Assembly: GCA_019720755.1 (NCBI GenBank)
Contig: CP081303.1
Span: 1,798,001-1,862,000 of the forward strand
DNA length: 64,000 nucleotides
Reading direction: 5' to 3'
DNA from: Prolixibacteraceae bacterium
GTDB taxonomy: Bacteria > Bacteroidota > Bacteroidia > Bacteroidales > Prolixibacteraceae
Shown here piece by piece: positions 49,691-58,473 of this stretch (its first letter is position 1; every line of letters starts with the position of its first letter). The notes beneath the pieces were generated by a model. That model was not told the DNA's origin. It worked only from the letters and a program-made list of their open reading frames with translations, and made no database searches. The translations under genes were made by a program, and so were the position numbers.

Positions 49691-52600
49691 TTATTTTATT
49701 TCAAGGTTCATTAATATGGGCAAATAAATAAATATTGCAATCAACGAAAAAATCAATCCACCTATTGCCCCAACGGCAAAAGAAAACCAAAATGCTTCGT
49801 TTTGCCCCATCCATATAAAAGGGATTAGCCCCAGAACGGAAGAAATGATAGTTAAAAGTATCGGAATTATTTTATGATTAAAGGCTTTTAAATATAGTTG
49901 CATATTGTTCTGTTTGGTGCCTCTTCTTTTTAGATTGTTATAATCGTTGATGATATAAAGTCCTGCATTTACGACTAGTCCACTAAGAAGTATAAATGAT
50001 GCAAATCCGCCCTGGTCAAAATTAAAATCGAAGAGGTAAAAAGCGAGGAATACTCCAATATAAGAAATGGGAATCATACTGATCACAACAAGTGGTTGAA
50101 TCAATGATTCGAACAATATACTGGTTAGCAGAAATATTATTGCAATAATAAGGATCAAAAGGTAATACCGTTTTTTGTCGTTCTGTTTCCCCAAATTAGA
50201 TGAATTGTCTTTTGCAAGATATCCCAATGGTAAGATTTTGTTCATCTCTTTAATATATTCATCTCTTACTATTATTACCAAAGGTATTTGACCAATAAAA
50301 TTGTAAGCAACATTTAACAGGTATTGTTGGTTGTGTTTATGTATATCATTTCCTGTTCTACGTTGTTTAACCTTTCCTAGGTTTGTTAATTTATATAGTT
50401 TATGGTTTAGTTGGATAGGGGTATTTTTAAGATCCCAAACATTACCCCCACCTTCATTATTTGAAACTAAAGAAACGAATTGGTTTTTATTATTGGAAAA
50501 TACGGGTTTTAGATAACGTTTATATGACCGGTTATTCAGATAGGAGTAAAAACTGTTTAAAGAAATTTCGTTTAAGCAAAATTGCTCTCGATTAAAATCA
50601 ATAAAATATTCGTTTAACGAATGTGTTCGCCACGAGTTGTCCCCTCCATTTATATCTACCTCCTGAATCCGTTCGTTTTCCAGTAAATTACTTTTTAACT
50701 CCTCTGCATAGGCGTAAAGTTGGTCGTAATTGTATCCTTCCAAAATAATCTTACTGTTTTTGTCACCAAAATTCGACTGATTAATAAAGGCGCGACCAAG
50801 ACCAGAAACTCTCCAATAGAGACCACCCATACTTAGAGCTTTTGAATTAAGTTCTTTTTTTAGGTAATATGGGAAGGAGCTGTTTTCAAATTCCGGTTTA
50901 AACTGTATGGTAATGTTTGAGTTTTGATAACCGTTTATGCGTGTTTTGAAAAACTCAATCTCATCGTATTGGCTAATATAGTTTTCTATTTTTTTAGTGA
51001 CTTCGTTAAGTTGTTGCACGGTGCATCCTTCTGGCATTGATACCATTATATTCAACTTGGTTTGTTGGGGATCAGAATAAAATGAATTTTCAAAAACATG
51101 CTCGGTAAACAATCGCAAAGTTCCTCCTAAAACTTTTTCGGCAATGGGTTTAATATCTTCCTGACAACACGTACTGCCAATTGTTTTGTTGTATGCACTT
51201 GCAAAAAAGAAATCTTTTTCAACTTTAGTTGGCAACCAATGAATTGGTATCCCAAAACTAAGAATAGCTAATATCAGGAATGCCCATTTAAACCTTTTTC
51301 CAAAAACAATAGCCCGAATGTAAAAGTGAGTGAGTTTTATAACCCTCATTTTGCGCCGGTAAAAAAGTCTTTTTTTACTACTTTTTAAACTTATTTTTTC
51401 CATTAAGGCTGGAATAAAAAACAAAGCGATAAGTAATGAAACTGAAAGATTGGACATAATAACCAATGCAAAATCCATAAGGTTAATGCGTTGCTGTTCT
51501 TTTAAATAAAAAATAACCGAAAGAGATCCAATAGTGGTAAGTGTTGCAGCTAATACAGCCAAAAATGCATTTTTATTGTTGTGGTGTTTTATATGGTCGA
51601 TCATTATAATGCTGTTATCAATAAGAATTCCAAAAGAAACAGTTATCCCTGCGAGTGAATAAAGATGAATTTCAATTTCTAACAGATAATAAAGAATAAC
51701 CGCCAAAATCAGATTGGAAAACAGACTGATAGTAATCAGAACCAGATAACGGAAACTGAGAGTAATAAGTAAGACAAATAGTAAAAGTATTAACATAGAG
51801 AACAAGGTCTGATAGCCTATCTTGCGAAGCTCTTTGGAAATAAATTCACTGCTATCATTTGCCAGTAAAATAGAAAAGCCGTTTGGCAGATTTTTCCTAA
51901 TATTTGCAATCTCGGCTTTTACACATTTGGACAGTTTAATATTATTCACATTAATTTCAGGATAGATTACCACATTAATAGCATTCAGTCCATTTATACG
52001 AAAATAAGAGTTGGGCATTTGCTCTATATACGATACACTTGCTATATCAGTTAAGAAGACAACCCTATTATCCAGCTTTTTTATTGGTATTTTCTCCCAT
52101 ATAAGTTCTGTAGGAATATCATTTTCGAGAGAAAGACGAATATTTTTGGGGATTTCATCACCTTCCTGAGCAATGTCACCAACTCCAATTATCTCTTTAC
52201 GGAAATAATTATTTACTGCTTCAGAAATTTCGTCAGCTCCAATATCAAAGTTATCTATTACATTGCTATCAAAGCGAATTTCCCATTCAAATGGGGTAGC
52301 ACCATAAACCCGAACTTTGTTTACTCCTTTAATGGCTGAAATTTTTGGGATAATATTGTCCTCTGCATATTTTTGGATAAAGTACGAGTTAGAACTTGCG
52401 TTTATAGTATAAGTTAATAAAGGTGCGGTTTTTCGTCCACCTGTTCCGAGGGATAACATCGGATACGAAACCTGTTCTGGTAAATCGCTATAGATCCGAC
52501 GTATAAGTGTCGCGACTTCAAAACGAATGGCATCGAGATTGCACCCTTTTTTGAAATAAAGATTTATTCTACCATTTCCTTTTGATGTAACAGATTTTAT

Positions 52601-52843
52601 TTCCTGAATTCCTCTAATTGAATTTAATAATCCTTCTACTTTTGTTGTTACCTCTTTTTCAATTACCCGAGCTGAAGCATCTGGCCAGGAATAAGAAATT
52701 ACTATTGAGGGTAATGAACGTGATGGTTCAAGCTGAAAATTAATTAATGGAACAAGGCTAGTGCCTATTATTATTAAGCCAGAAAATATTAGAATGATGC
52801 TAAAAGCAGATAGTTTACTTCTATATTTTATATCTCGTACCAT
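49691..52843 (-). CDS. RND efflux permease, divergent island copy 2
   Basis: 1050 residues with RND topology, clearly different from copy 1. TM4 carries GILIDNSIIMIDH. TM10 has SGLVVNAGLYIINDY, lacking both the lysine and acid groups usually used in proton relay. The periplasmic part contains a Cys pair (STCCQED). Large periplasmic domains (porter and docking) are complete. It may be the non-equivalent partner of a heteromeric pump with copy 1 and the shared adaptor, or an independent pump. The first gene of the minus-strand cluster, it is separated from the adaptor by 426 bp of decayed sequence. Confidence 0.8.
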   Translation of the reverse strand: MVRDIKYRSKLSAFSIILIFSGLIIIGTSLVPLINFQLEPSRSLPSIVISYSWPDASARVIEKEVTTKVEGLLNSIRGIQEIKSVTSKGNGRINLYFKKGCNLDAIRFEVATLIRRIYSDLPEQVSYPMLSLGTGGRKTAPLLTYTINASSNSYFIQKYAEDNIIPKISAIKGVNKVRVYGATPFEWEIRFDSNVIDNFDIGADEISEAVNNYFRKEIIGVGDIAQEGDEIPKNIRLSLENDIPTELIWEKIPIKKLDNRVVFLTDIASVSYIEQMPNSYFRINGLNAINVVIYPEINVNNIKLSKCVKAEIANIRKNLPNGFSILLANDSSEFISKELRKIGYQTLFSMLILLLFVLLITLSFRYLVLITISLFSNLILAVILYYLLEIEIHLYSLAGITVSFGILIDNSIIMIDHIKHHNNKNAFLAVLAATLTTIGSLSVIFYLKEQQRINLMDFALVIMSNLSVSLLIALFFIPALMEKISLKSSKKRLFYRRKMRVIKLTHFYIRAIVFGKRFKWAFLILAILSFGIPIHWLPTKVEKDFFFASAYNKTIGSTCCQEDIKPIAEKVLGGTLRLFTEHVFENSFYSDPQQTKLNIMVSMPEGCTVQQLNEVTKKIENYISQYDEIEFFKTRINGYQNSNITIQFKPEFENSSFPYYLKKELNSKALSMGGLYWRVSGLGRAFINQSNFGDKNSKIILEGYNYDQLYAYAEELKSNLLENERIQEVDINGGDNSWRTHSLNEYFIDFNREQFCLNEISLNSFYSYLNNRSYKRYLKPVFSNNKNQFVSLVSNNEGGGNVWDLKNTPIQLNHKLYKLTNLGKVKQRRTGNDIHKHNQQYLLNVAYNFIGQIPLVIIVRDEYIKEMNKILPLGYLAKDNSSNLGKQNDKKRYYLLILIIAIIFLLTSILFESLIQPLVVISMIPISYIGVFLAFYLFDFNFDQGGFASFILLSGLVVNAGLYIINDYNNLKRRGTKQNNMQLYLKAFNHKIIPILLTIISSVLGLIPFIWMGQNEAFWFSFAVGAIGGLIFSLIAIFIYLPILMNLEIK

Positions 52844-53000
52844 TGCTAAGCCTATTCAATTTTTTTGTGGATTCAAGCATGATTATTGGCAACTGTGATC
52901 TTTTACTCTGTCTTAAGTATTTCTTGAAACTTAACTCGTATATCGAGTTTTACTTTGCAGAAGAACAGGAAAACAAAATAATATTAAGATTACATTGATC

Positions 53001-54152
53001 TTATATTTTAATTTTAATAAAGTGAATGTAATCGGCGTCCTTCATTTTAGACTGATCATTTTGTATTGCAAAAAAACCATCATCACAAGCAATAATTTTA
53101 CTTATCGATGATACCTTAAATGTTTTTATTTCTATAAACTTTAGATTTTCATCAAATAAGATGATACTACGATGTTTCTTATCAATATGATTGAAGAAAC
53201 GAGAATATTTTTTAGATTCCTTATGATAATACAAAGGTCCGTAATATGGAGTTGCCTTTCTTAAAGCAATAAGACTGGAGTAATCCAGTGCTTTTTTGCC
53301 ATACAATGGTGAAGGAAAATTTTCACTGATAGGAATATTATTTTCTATCTTTCCAAGATATTGGTTTGTTTCAAGGTCATAGCTATAGATGGAGTGATCA
53401 ACAGGGTAAGTTACATAGACATGATTATTGTTTTTTAGTTGATACGGATGTTGCATATCATAGTAATATCTTCCCTCTTTCTTCTTTTCAAGAACTCCCT
53501 TATATTTACCAAAAATAAATTTCCACTTGCGTTTTTTTAAGTCATAAACCCCATGTCGTTTTATGTTTACATCCCCAATCTCATCCATTGAACTAATAGG
53601 ACTTAATTTTACAAATAATAAACTATTTTTTACATCTACATCTGGTCCTTCTAAATATGAAGATGTTGCAAATCCATAGCCTTTGGAATGTAGAACTGAA
53701 TCAAGATTATATGGTATCTCAAGTTCGGGTGATGTCCATTTGTCAATTTCTGCTCCATCTCTGTTTATTAGATAAACCATGGGCCCCTGACTTGACAAAA
53801 AATAAATACTATCTATATTATGAACATGCATGTTTGTTATTTCCGTTGTTTTAAACAGATTTGGATCAATACTAATTTGATCAATATGCTTCTTTTCGAC
53901 TAAATCAATTATATTTAACTGGAGTGGAGCAAGCAAGTTTACAGCAAATAGATATCTGTTATCATAAAGCTCAACCACATGATAGTAATTGTATGAATTG
54001 TTGGGTATCTTAACCCTAAATGAATCTTGTTTTATAAAAAATGAACTATTTATGTCACTACGTTCATTATTTATAATATTAACTTTCTTATTCTTATCAT
54101 TGCAACTAAACAATAGAATTGATAAAATGGTATAGATTAGTAAGAATCTCAT
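53001..54152 (-). CDS. DUF4221-like lipoprotein (six-bladed beta-propeller type)
   Basis: 383 residues. The N-terminus has a lipobox (LLFSC), so it is a lipoprotein. The remainder is beta-rich, with repeated short YDL/YSYDLETNQ-like blades and tyrosine-rich strands (SLIALRKATPYYGPLYYH). This fits the Bacteroidota DUF4221 / BF2992-like propeller families, which are of unknown function and often sit in variable loci near small peptides and transporters (family knowledge). It precedes RND copy 2 on the same strand with a 157-bp gap. Family assignment is by pattern only. Confidence 0.6.
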   Translation of the reverse strand: MRFLLIYTILSILLFSCNDKNKKVNIINNERSDINSSFFIKQDSFRVKIPNNSYNYYHVVELYDNRYLFAVNLLAPLQLNIIDLVEKKHIDQISIDPNLFKTTEITNMHVHNIDSIYFLSSQGPMVYLINRDGAEIDKWTSPELEIPYNLDSVLHSKGYGFATSSYLEGPDVDVKNSLLFVKLSPISSMDEIGDVNIKRHGVYDLKKRKWKFIFGKYKGVLEKKKEGRYYYDMQHPYQLKNNNHVYVTYPVDHSIYSYDLETNQYLGKIENNIPISENFPSPLYGKKALDYSSLIALRKATPYYGPLYYHKESKKYSRFFNHIDKKHRSIILFDENLKFIEIKTFKVSSISKIIACDDGFFAIQNDQSKMKDADYIHFIKIKI

Positions 54153-54172
54153 TGCTAGATATTTTTTATTAT

Positions 54173-54325
54173 TTACTTTTTATAGTAACATAGAATGCTA
54201 CTATAAGCAGAATTGGTTTGACTTTTTATTATAGAACCAAAATTACAAGGGATATATAAACCGATACCGAGTTTGCCATTCTTAAAACTGTTTTCCCCAA
54301 CTAGGATAAGATTTTCATCAAACAT
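54173..54325 (-). CDS. Possible 50-residue peptide gene upstream of the DUF4221 lipoprotein
   Basis: ATG at 54325, TAA at 54173. The product has FKNGKLGIG and NFGSIIKSQ segments and two cysteines and ends in CYYKK. There is no signal peptide, and it lies 20 bp before the DUF4221 gene on the same strand. It may be a real small gene, a relic or chance. Confidence 0.25.
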   Translation of the reverse strand: MFDENLILVGENSFKNGKLGIGLYIPCNFGSIIKSQTNSAYSSILCYYKK

Positions 54326-54980
54326 AAAGAATAGCAAATAAATAAACCCTCAAAAGAAACCTATTAGTACGGCGGAACTTTTTCGTTGTTATTAATAATA
54401 GAAGTAATGTTGAATAAAGAAATGCTAATCATTTATTAAATAAATTGACGAAATACGACAGAGCGTATTGAATAGTATTTAAAAATAATAAGATAGTAAA
54501 GTCTCCATAACATATTTGCCTTCCAAAATAACCGATTTAATATAACAAACAAGAAAAACTACTTAATATACATAAAAAGTAAATTTGAGTTGAATACATG
54601 TTATAATTTAAACTTTCGTCACCTAAAATTGGCGTAGCTGAGATGGCAAATATAATAAACAAAGATATAAATCTTATTATCCTAAAATTCACTTTTGGAT
54701 AGATAGATAATTGAAATAGACTAGAAGTCATTTAGCTATAGATTAGTTAGTTGTTTTATTTAATATGGCATTAACAAATATATGAGATATTATATAAAAA
54801 ACTTTCCATATTCTAATATATATTTAATGTTTTAGAACATCAATCATTACACACAACAAGACACATCTAACTTAAATCAGTAAACTGCACTTGTTCATAA
54901 AATATTACTTCCATTCAAGTCATAAATGCAACGCTATATTCTAAATTTAAGGTTTGTTAAATTATGGAACTATGGGGTAC

Positions 54981-55016
54981 AAAAAAAGAGGGCACCCATC
55001 ATCGATGCATACCCTC
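54981..55016 (-). terminator. Intrinsic terminator of ptb-buk
   Basis: A 13-bp stem with one mismatch and two wobbles (54988-55000 with 55004-55016), then T7 on the minus strand, 45 bp after the buk stop. Confidence 0.75.
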
Positions 55017-55061
55017 CTTGATATTTATTAAAACTTACTTATTTAAAATCGACATTGATTC

Positions 55062-56138
55062 TTATTCGTATACTTTCAATGCTTCTTCTCCATCGAGATA
55101 ACGTTGTGCATTAGAGTACATAGCATCCATTTCATCTTCTCCTGGATGAATACTTATTGGAGCTAAGAAAGAGACACGACGAGAGATCTCTGCCACCATA
55201 GCTTTGTCATAAGCAAGTCCTCCTGTAATTAGAATCGCATCCACTTTTCCAGCAACGACAGTGGCCATCTCACCAATTGCTTTTGAGATCTGATAAGCCA
55301 TTACATCAATCATATGCTGAGCTTTATCATCGCCTGCTTCTGCCCTACTTTGAATCTCCAGACCATCAGAAGTCCCAAGATGCGCAACAAAACCTCCACG
55401 TCCACAGATCATTTTACGAATTGCACTTTGGGTGTAATCTCCTGAGAAACAAAGATCCACTAGTTGTCCATTAGGAAGCGATCCACTACGTTCTGGTGAA
55501 AGTGGTCCTTCTCCATCCAACGCATTGTTCACATCGATGATATTTCCTTTTTCATGAATACCTACTGAGACTCCACCACCTAAATGAGCTACAATCAGAT
55601 TCAATGAATCATATGGTTTGGAGATACTATTGGCATAAGCTCTTGCTACCGCCTTTTGATTTAAAGCATGAAAAATAGACTTACGTTCAAAAAGAGGATG
55701 ACCTGCAGTTCTAGCAAGTGCAGCCAACTCATCTGTCACTACTGGATCAGAAATAAAAGCTTGTGTATTTGGTATCTTTGATGCTAAATCATATGCCAAT
55801 AGAGGAGCAAGATTACTTGCATGCATTCCATACTGACGACTATTTATATCATCTATCATGGCTTGATTCACCTCATAAACACCTGACTCTAAAGGTTTGG
55901 TTAAGCCTCCTCTTGCAACAATTACATTTACTGCTCCTGGACCTATATTCTCCGCTCCTAGCTCTTTAAGAATCATCTTTTTTCTAAAAGCAAACTGATC
56001 ATATATTGTCTCATACTGAGCCAATTCTTCTGCTGAATGTCTGATCGTTTTTAGAAAAACACACTTCTTGTTTTGGTATACTGCGATCTTGGTAGATGTA
56101 CTACCAGGATTAATTGCTAAAACTTTAGTCTCTTTCAT
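55062..56138 (-). CDS. buk: Butyrate kinase (acetate/butyrate kinase family)
   Basis: 358 residues, full length. AINPGSTSTKIAVYQ gives the ASKHA phosphate-1 motif, VAHLGGGVSVG is the central glycine block and ILITGGLAYD the adenosine motif. It makes butyrate or isobutyrate/isovalerate plus ATP from acyl phosphates, or the reverse. Butyrate kinases and branched-chain carboxylate kinases cannot be separated by eye. It lies 15 bp after the phosphotransacylase gene with which it works. Confidence 0.92.
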   Translation of the reverse strand: MKETKVLAINPGSTSTKIAVYQNKKCVFLKTIRHSAEELAQYETIYDQFAFRKKMILKELGAENIGPGAVNVIVARGGLTKPLESGVYEVNQAMIDDINSRQYGMHASNLAPLLAYDLASKIPNTQAFISDPVVTDELAALARTAGHPLFERKSIFHALNQKAVARAYANSISKPYDSLNLIVAHLGGGVSVGIHEKGNIIDVNNALDGEGPLSPERSGSLPNGQLVDLCFSGDYTQSAIRKMICGRGGFVAHLGTSDGLEIQSRAEAGDDKAQHMIDVMAYQISKAIGEMATVVAGKVDAILITGGLAYDKAMVAEISRRVSFLAPISIHPGEDEMDAMYSNAQRYLDGEEALKVYE

Positions 56139-56153
56139 ATTTCGTGATTGTTG

Positions 56154-57053
56154 TTAGTTTGAGAGTATTGCTCCCAATGCTATTGAATTGATTTTACATT
56201 GCACACTATCTCCTCTAGAAGTTAATACTACAGGAATATTTGCGCCCATTACAATTGCTGCGGTATCTGCACCCATAAGTTTTGTTGCACTCTTATAGAA
56301 TACATTTCCAGATTCTAGGTTTGCAAAAACCAAGCCATTACATTTTCCACCTGCTCGGCTCTTATATCCCTTCTCTTCTACTGCTTCCATATCAAGAGCC
56401 AAATCTAAAGAGATAGGTCCTTCGACTATTACATCTTTGGCCTCTTCAAAATGTTTCTTTACCTCGACGGCATCGGTCGAAGAGATCACTTTTTTAGATA
56501 CTACTTCTGAAGGAGTGATGATGCCAATGCAAGGGTTTTCTATTCCTATTCTTTGGAATATCTCCTTTTGATAGTTCACCATCTGAATTTTGTGTTCAAT
56601 GGTAGGTTGCGGAATGATTGCAACATCCGATGCGATCAATAGACGATCAAAGCTCGGAATAGAGATGGCACAGACATGAGACAATACCGATCCCCTATTA
56701 AATAGTTCGGCATCTTTGGCTAAGATCGCACGCATATACTGATCGGTAGTCAAACTTCCTTTCATTACAAAATCTGCCTCTTTCTCTTTCAATAATACCA
56801 CACTCTTTGCAATAGACTCCTCTAAAGAAGTCGTATTATATATTGTGAATGCTTTCAAATCGTACCCCTCTTCTTTACAGATTTCTTCGATCTTATCTTG
56901 AGATCCAGTCAACAGAACATCACAAACTCCATTTTGTTGTGCAACATAAGCTGCATTTAACGTATGGTGATCCATTCCATGCATAATTACTAAACGACGC
57001 TTTGTTCCTTTTTTTGCTACGTCAACTAATGTATCTAAAGAGATGCTTTTCAT
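56154..57053 (-). CDS. ptb: Phosphate butyryltransferase (phosphate acyltransferase family)
   Basis: 299 residues, short Pta/Ptb form without an extra regulatory domain. Motifs MKGSLTTDQYMRAIL, PSFDRLLIASDVAI and the C-terminal KLMGADTAAIVMGANIPVVLTSRGDS fit the family. It interconverts butyryl-CoA (or a branched acyl-CoA) and the acyl phosphate used by the next gene. Possible metabolic tie: branched acyl-CoA from the BCKDH at 20 kb. Upstream promoter not identified. Confidence 0.9.
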   Translation of the reverse strand: MKSISLDTLVDVAKKGTKRRLVIMHGMDHHTLNAAYVAQQNGVCDVLLTGSQDKIEEICKEEGYDLKAFTIYNTTSLEESIAKSVVLLKEKEADFVMKGSLTTDQYMRAILAKDAELFNRGSVLSHVCAISIPSFDRLLIASDVAIIPQPTIEHKIQMVNYQKEIFQRIGIENPCIGIITPSEVVSKKVISSTDAVEVKKHFEEAKDVIVEGPISLDLALDMEAVEEKGYKSRAGGKCNGLVFANLESGNVFYKSATKLMGADTAAIVMGANIPVVLTSRGDSVQCKINSIALGAILSN

Positions 57054-57645
57054 GTCCTTTTTTTTATTTTAAATATAGATATTTTGATGGTTCTCACTAA
57101 TGATCAATGCCACCCTTTTCATTTTTAATAATTTGCAGCTCAATAATTCATTTTAGAATAGATATATTACTATTTACATGAACCTAGGTTGACATTCTAT
57201 CTGTATTCTATCAATTGCCTAAAGATTATTAAATAGACCTCTTTCTTGTTTATGTGTTATACAATAGTTTTTTTATCATTTTTGTCCATTTTAGATAAAA
57301 AAACATCACCTAAAAGATTAGTTGATTAATCTTTATTTCGTTTTTTCTTTCAAGACACTCTTTCTACGAAGAACTTGTTTCAGATCTAGGAATATAAAAA
57401 ATCATATTCCCTTAGTAGGAAAAAATCGATTAAGCCTCATCCTTCAATGCACGAAAAAACACTTCTCATATATGTATGAATTGTATTTTTTTAATAGCAA
57501 ATAGAAAAAATATTATTAGTGAAGAAGTGTTACACGAAAAATAGACGAACCCCACCACTAAGCAAAAAGCAGAAAAGTACACGTCTATTAAATATCACAT
57601 GAAACTTCACTAAAGCGAAGTAGATATATACAAAGCAATAATATT
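57054..57645. other. Intergenic region with a chain of hairpins upstream of the rhodanese gene
   Basis: Inverted repeats are at 57459-57467 with 57523-57531 (9 bp), 57541-57547 with 57582-57588 (7 bp) and 57604-57608 with 57617-57621 (5 bp). They line up head to tail in the 190 nt before the start codon. The region 57054-57450 shows nothing further. A leader RNA is possible, but no known family was recognised. Confidence 0.35.
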
Positions 57646-58005
57646 ATGAATAAAGAACTATATGAGGAAACTCAAAAGAGGTTGATAAAACCCGTTTCCG
57701 TAAATGAAGCAGAACAATTAATCCATTCGATGCCACAATTAGAAATTCTTGATGGACGAAATATCGAAAATTATCAGCAAGGACATATTGAAGGAGCACA
57801 ATTAATAGATGCTTTTAGCCCAGATGCAGGAAGTAGATTGTTGGAATTAGATAAGAATATCCCCTACTTGGTATATTGTACCACGAATGTTCGAAGTACC
57901 ATGATTGTACGCTTTATGCATGACCAAGGATTTAAAGAAGTTTATCATATGGTAGAAGGAATGGTGGGATGGATAGAACATCAAAAAGATACAGTCTCCT
58001 CTTAA
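57646..58005 (+). CDS. Single-domain rhodanese-like protein
   Basis: 119 residues. ILDGRNIENYQQGHIEGAQLIDAF and the active-site loop VYCTTNVRS with Cys78 give the rhodanese fold. Such proteins move sulfane sulfur, for example to thiamin or Fe-S pathways, but no direct partner is encoded beside it. Its last residues (DTVSS) lie inside the first unit of the 108-bp tandem repeat, so the 3' end of the gene has been duplicated downstream. No signal peptide, so cytoplasmic. Confidence 0.85.
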   Translation: MNKELYEETQKRLIKPVSVNEAEQLIHSMPQLEILDGRNIENYQQGHIEGAQLIDAFSPDAGSRLLELDKNIPYLVYCTTNVRSTMIVRFMHDQGFKEVYHMVEGMVGWIEHQKDTVSS

Positions 58006-58280
58006 CGATGTGAGAAAACAACCATACTCAAAGCCCTTCGACAAGCTCAGAGACCACTTCTCAAAGGGCTCAAAACAATGAACAGACATCAAATAGAGAC
58101 AGTCTCCTCTTAACGATGTGAGAAAACAACCATACTCAAAGCCCTTCGACAAGCTCAGGGACCACTTATCGAAGGGCTCAAAACAATGAACAGACATCAA
58201 ATAGAGACAGTCTCCTCTTAACGATGTGAGAAAACAACCATACTCAAAGCCCTTCGACAAGCTCAGGGATCTAATTGTCG
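57982..58280 (+). repeat. 108-bp tandem repeat (about 2.7 copies) with REP-like hairpins
   Basis: ACAGTCTCCT recurs at 57991, 58099 and 58207, a period of exactly 108. Each unit includes the rhodanese 3' end, a common stretch, and a palindrome of AGCCCTTCGA with a facing TCGAAGGGCT around CAAGCTCAGGGACC. The TTCGACAAGCTCAG core resembles widely scattered REP-type palindromes. The third unit decays after CAGGGATCT. Copies 1 and 2 differ in only a few bases. There is no spacer variation, so it is not a CRISPR array. Confidence 0.9.
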
Positions 58281-58473
58281 AAATACAGGACCGCACTACA
58301 ACATTATAGTTACTGTATCTCATGGGCCCCTTTGATATTAAAGTATCTGCATTTCGAAGCACAGATATCAGAACCATACAACAAATTTTCACCACAAAAC
58401 GCAATGTCAATAAAAGCATAAACTCCCTATCGTCCTATATCATCACTCCTTATTCCATAGCATATATCTTATC
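58281..58473. other. Intergenic stretch between repeat and LRR cluster
   Basis: A 70-codon plus-strand frame (58322-58534) crosses it but has no coding signs and runs into the LRR gene. No terminator for the LRR gene is visible. Confidence 0.35.

Larger units (their letters stand above)
54153..55061. other. 0.9-kb gene-poor stretch upstream of the DUF4221 gene
   Basis: Very AT-rich. It contains a 50-codon minus-strand ORF (54173-54325) and a hydrophobic ORF (54537-54731); only the former is listed. The right end holds the butyrate-kinase terminator. Confidence 0.45.

Noticed and set aside
54537-54731. 64-residue ORF with a hydrophobic segment
   Set aside because: Composition follows the AT-rich sequence, no clear ribosome site or family, and no mature peptide pattern recognised.
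57982-58280. CRISPR array
   Set aside because: The repeats are continuous with a 108-bp period and there are no variable spacers of constant length, and no cas genes nearby.
57847-58419. 190-residue minus-strand ORF with repeated SLSLSKGFEYGCFL blocks
   Set aside because: It is only the 108-bp tandem repeat read in a frame without stops (108 is divisible by 3), and it overlaps the rhodanese gene.
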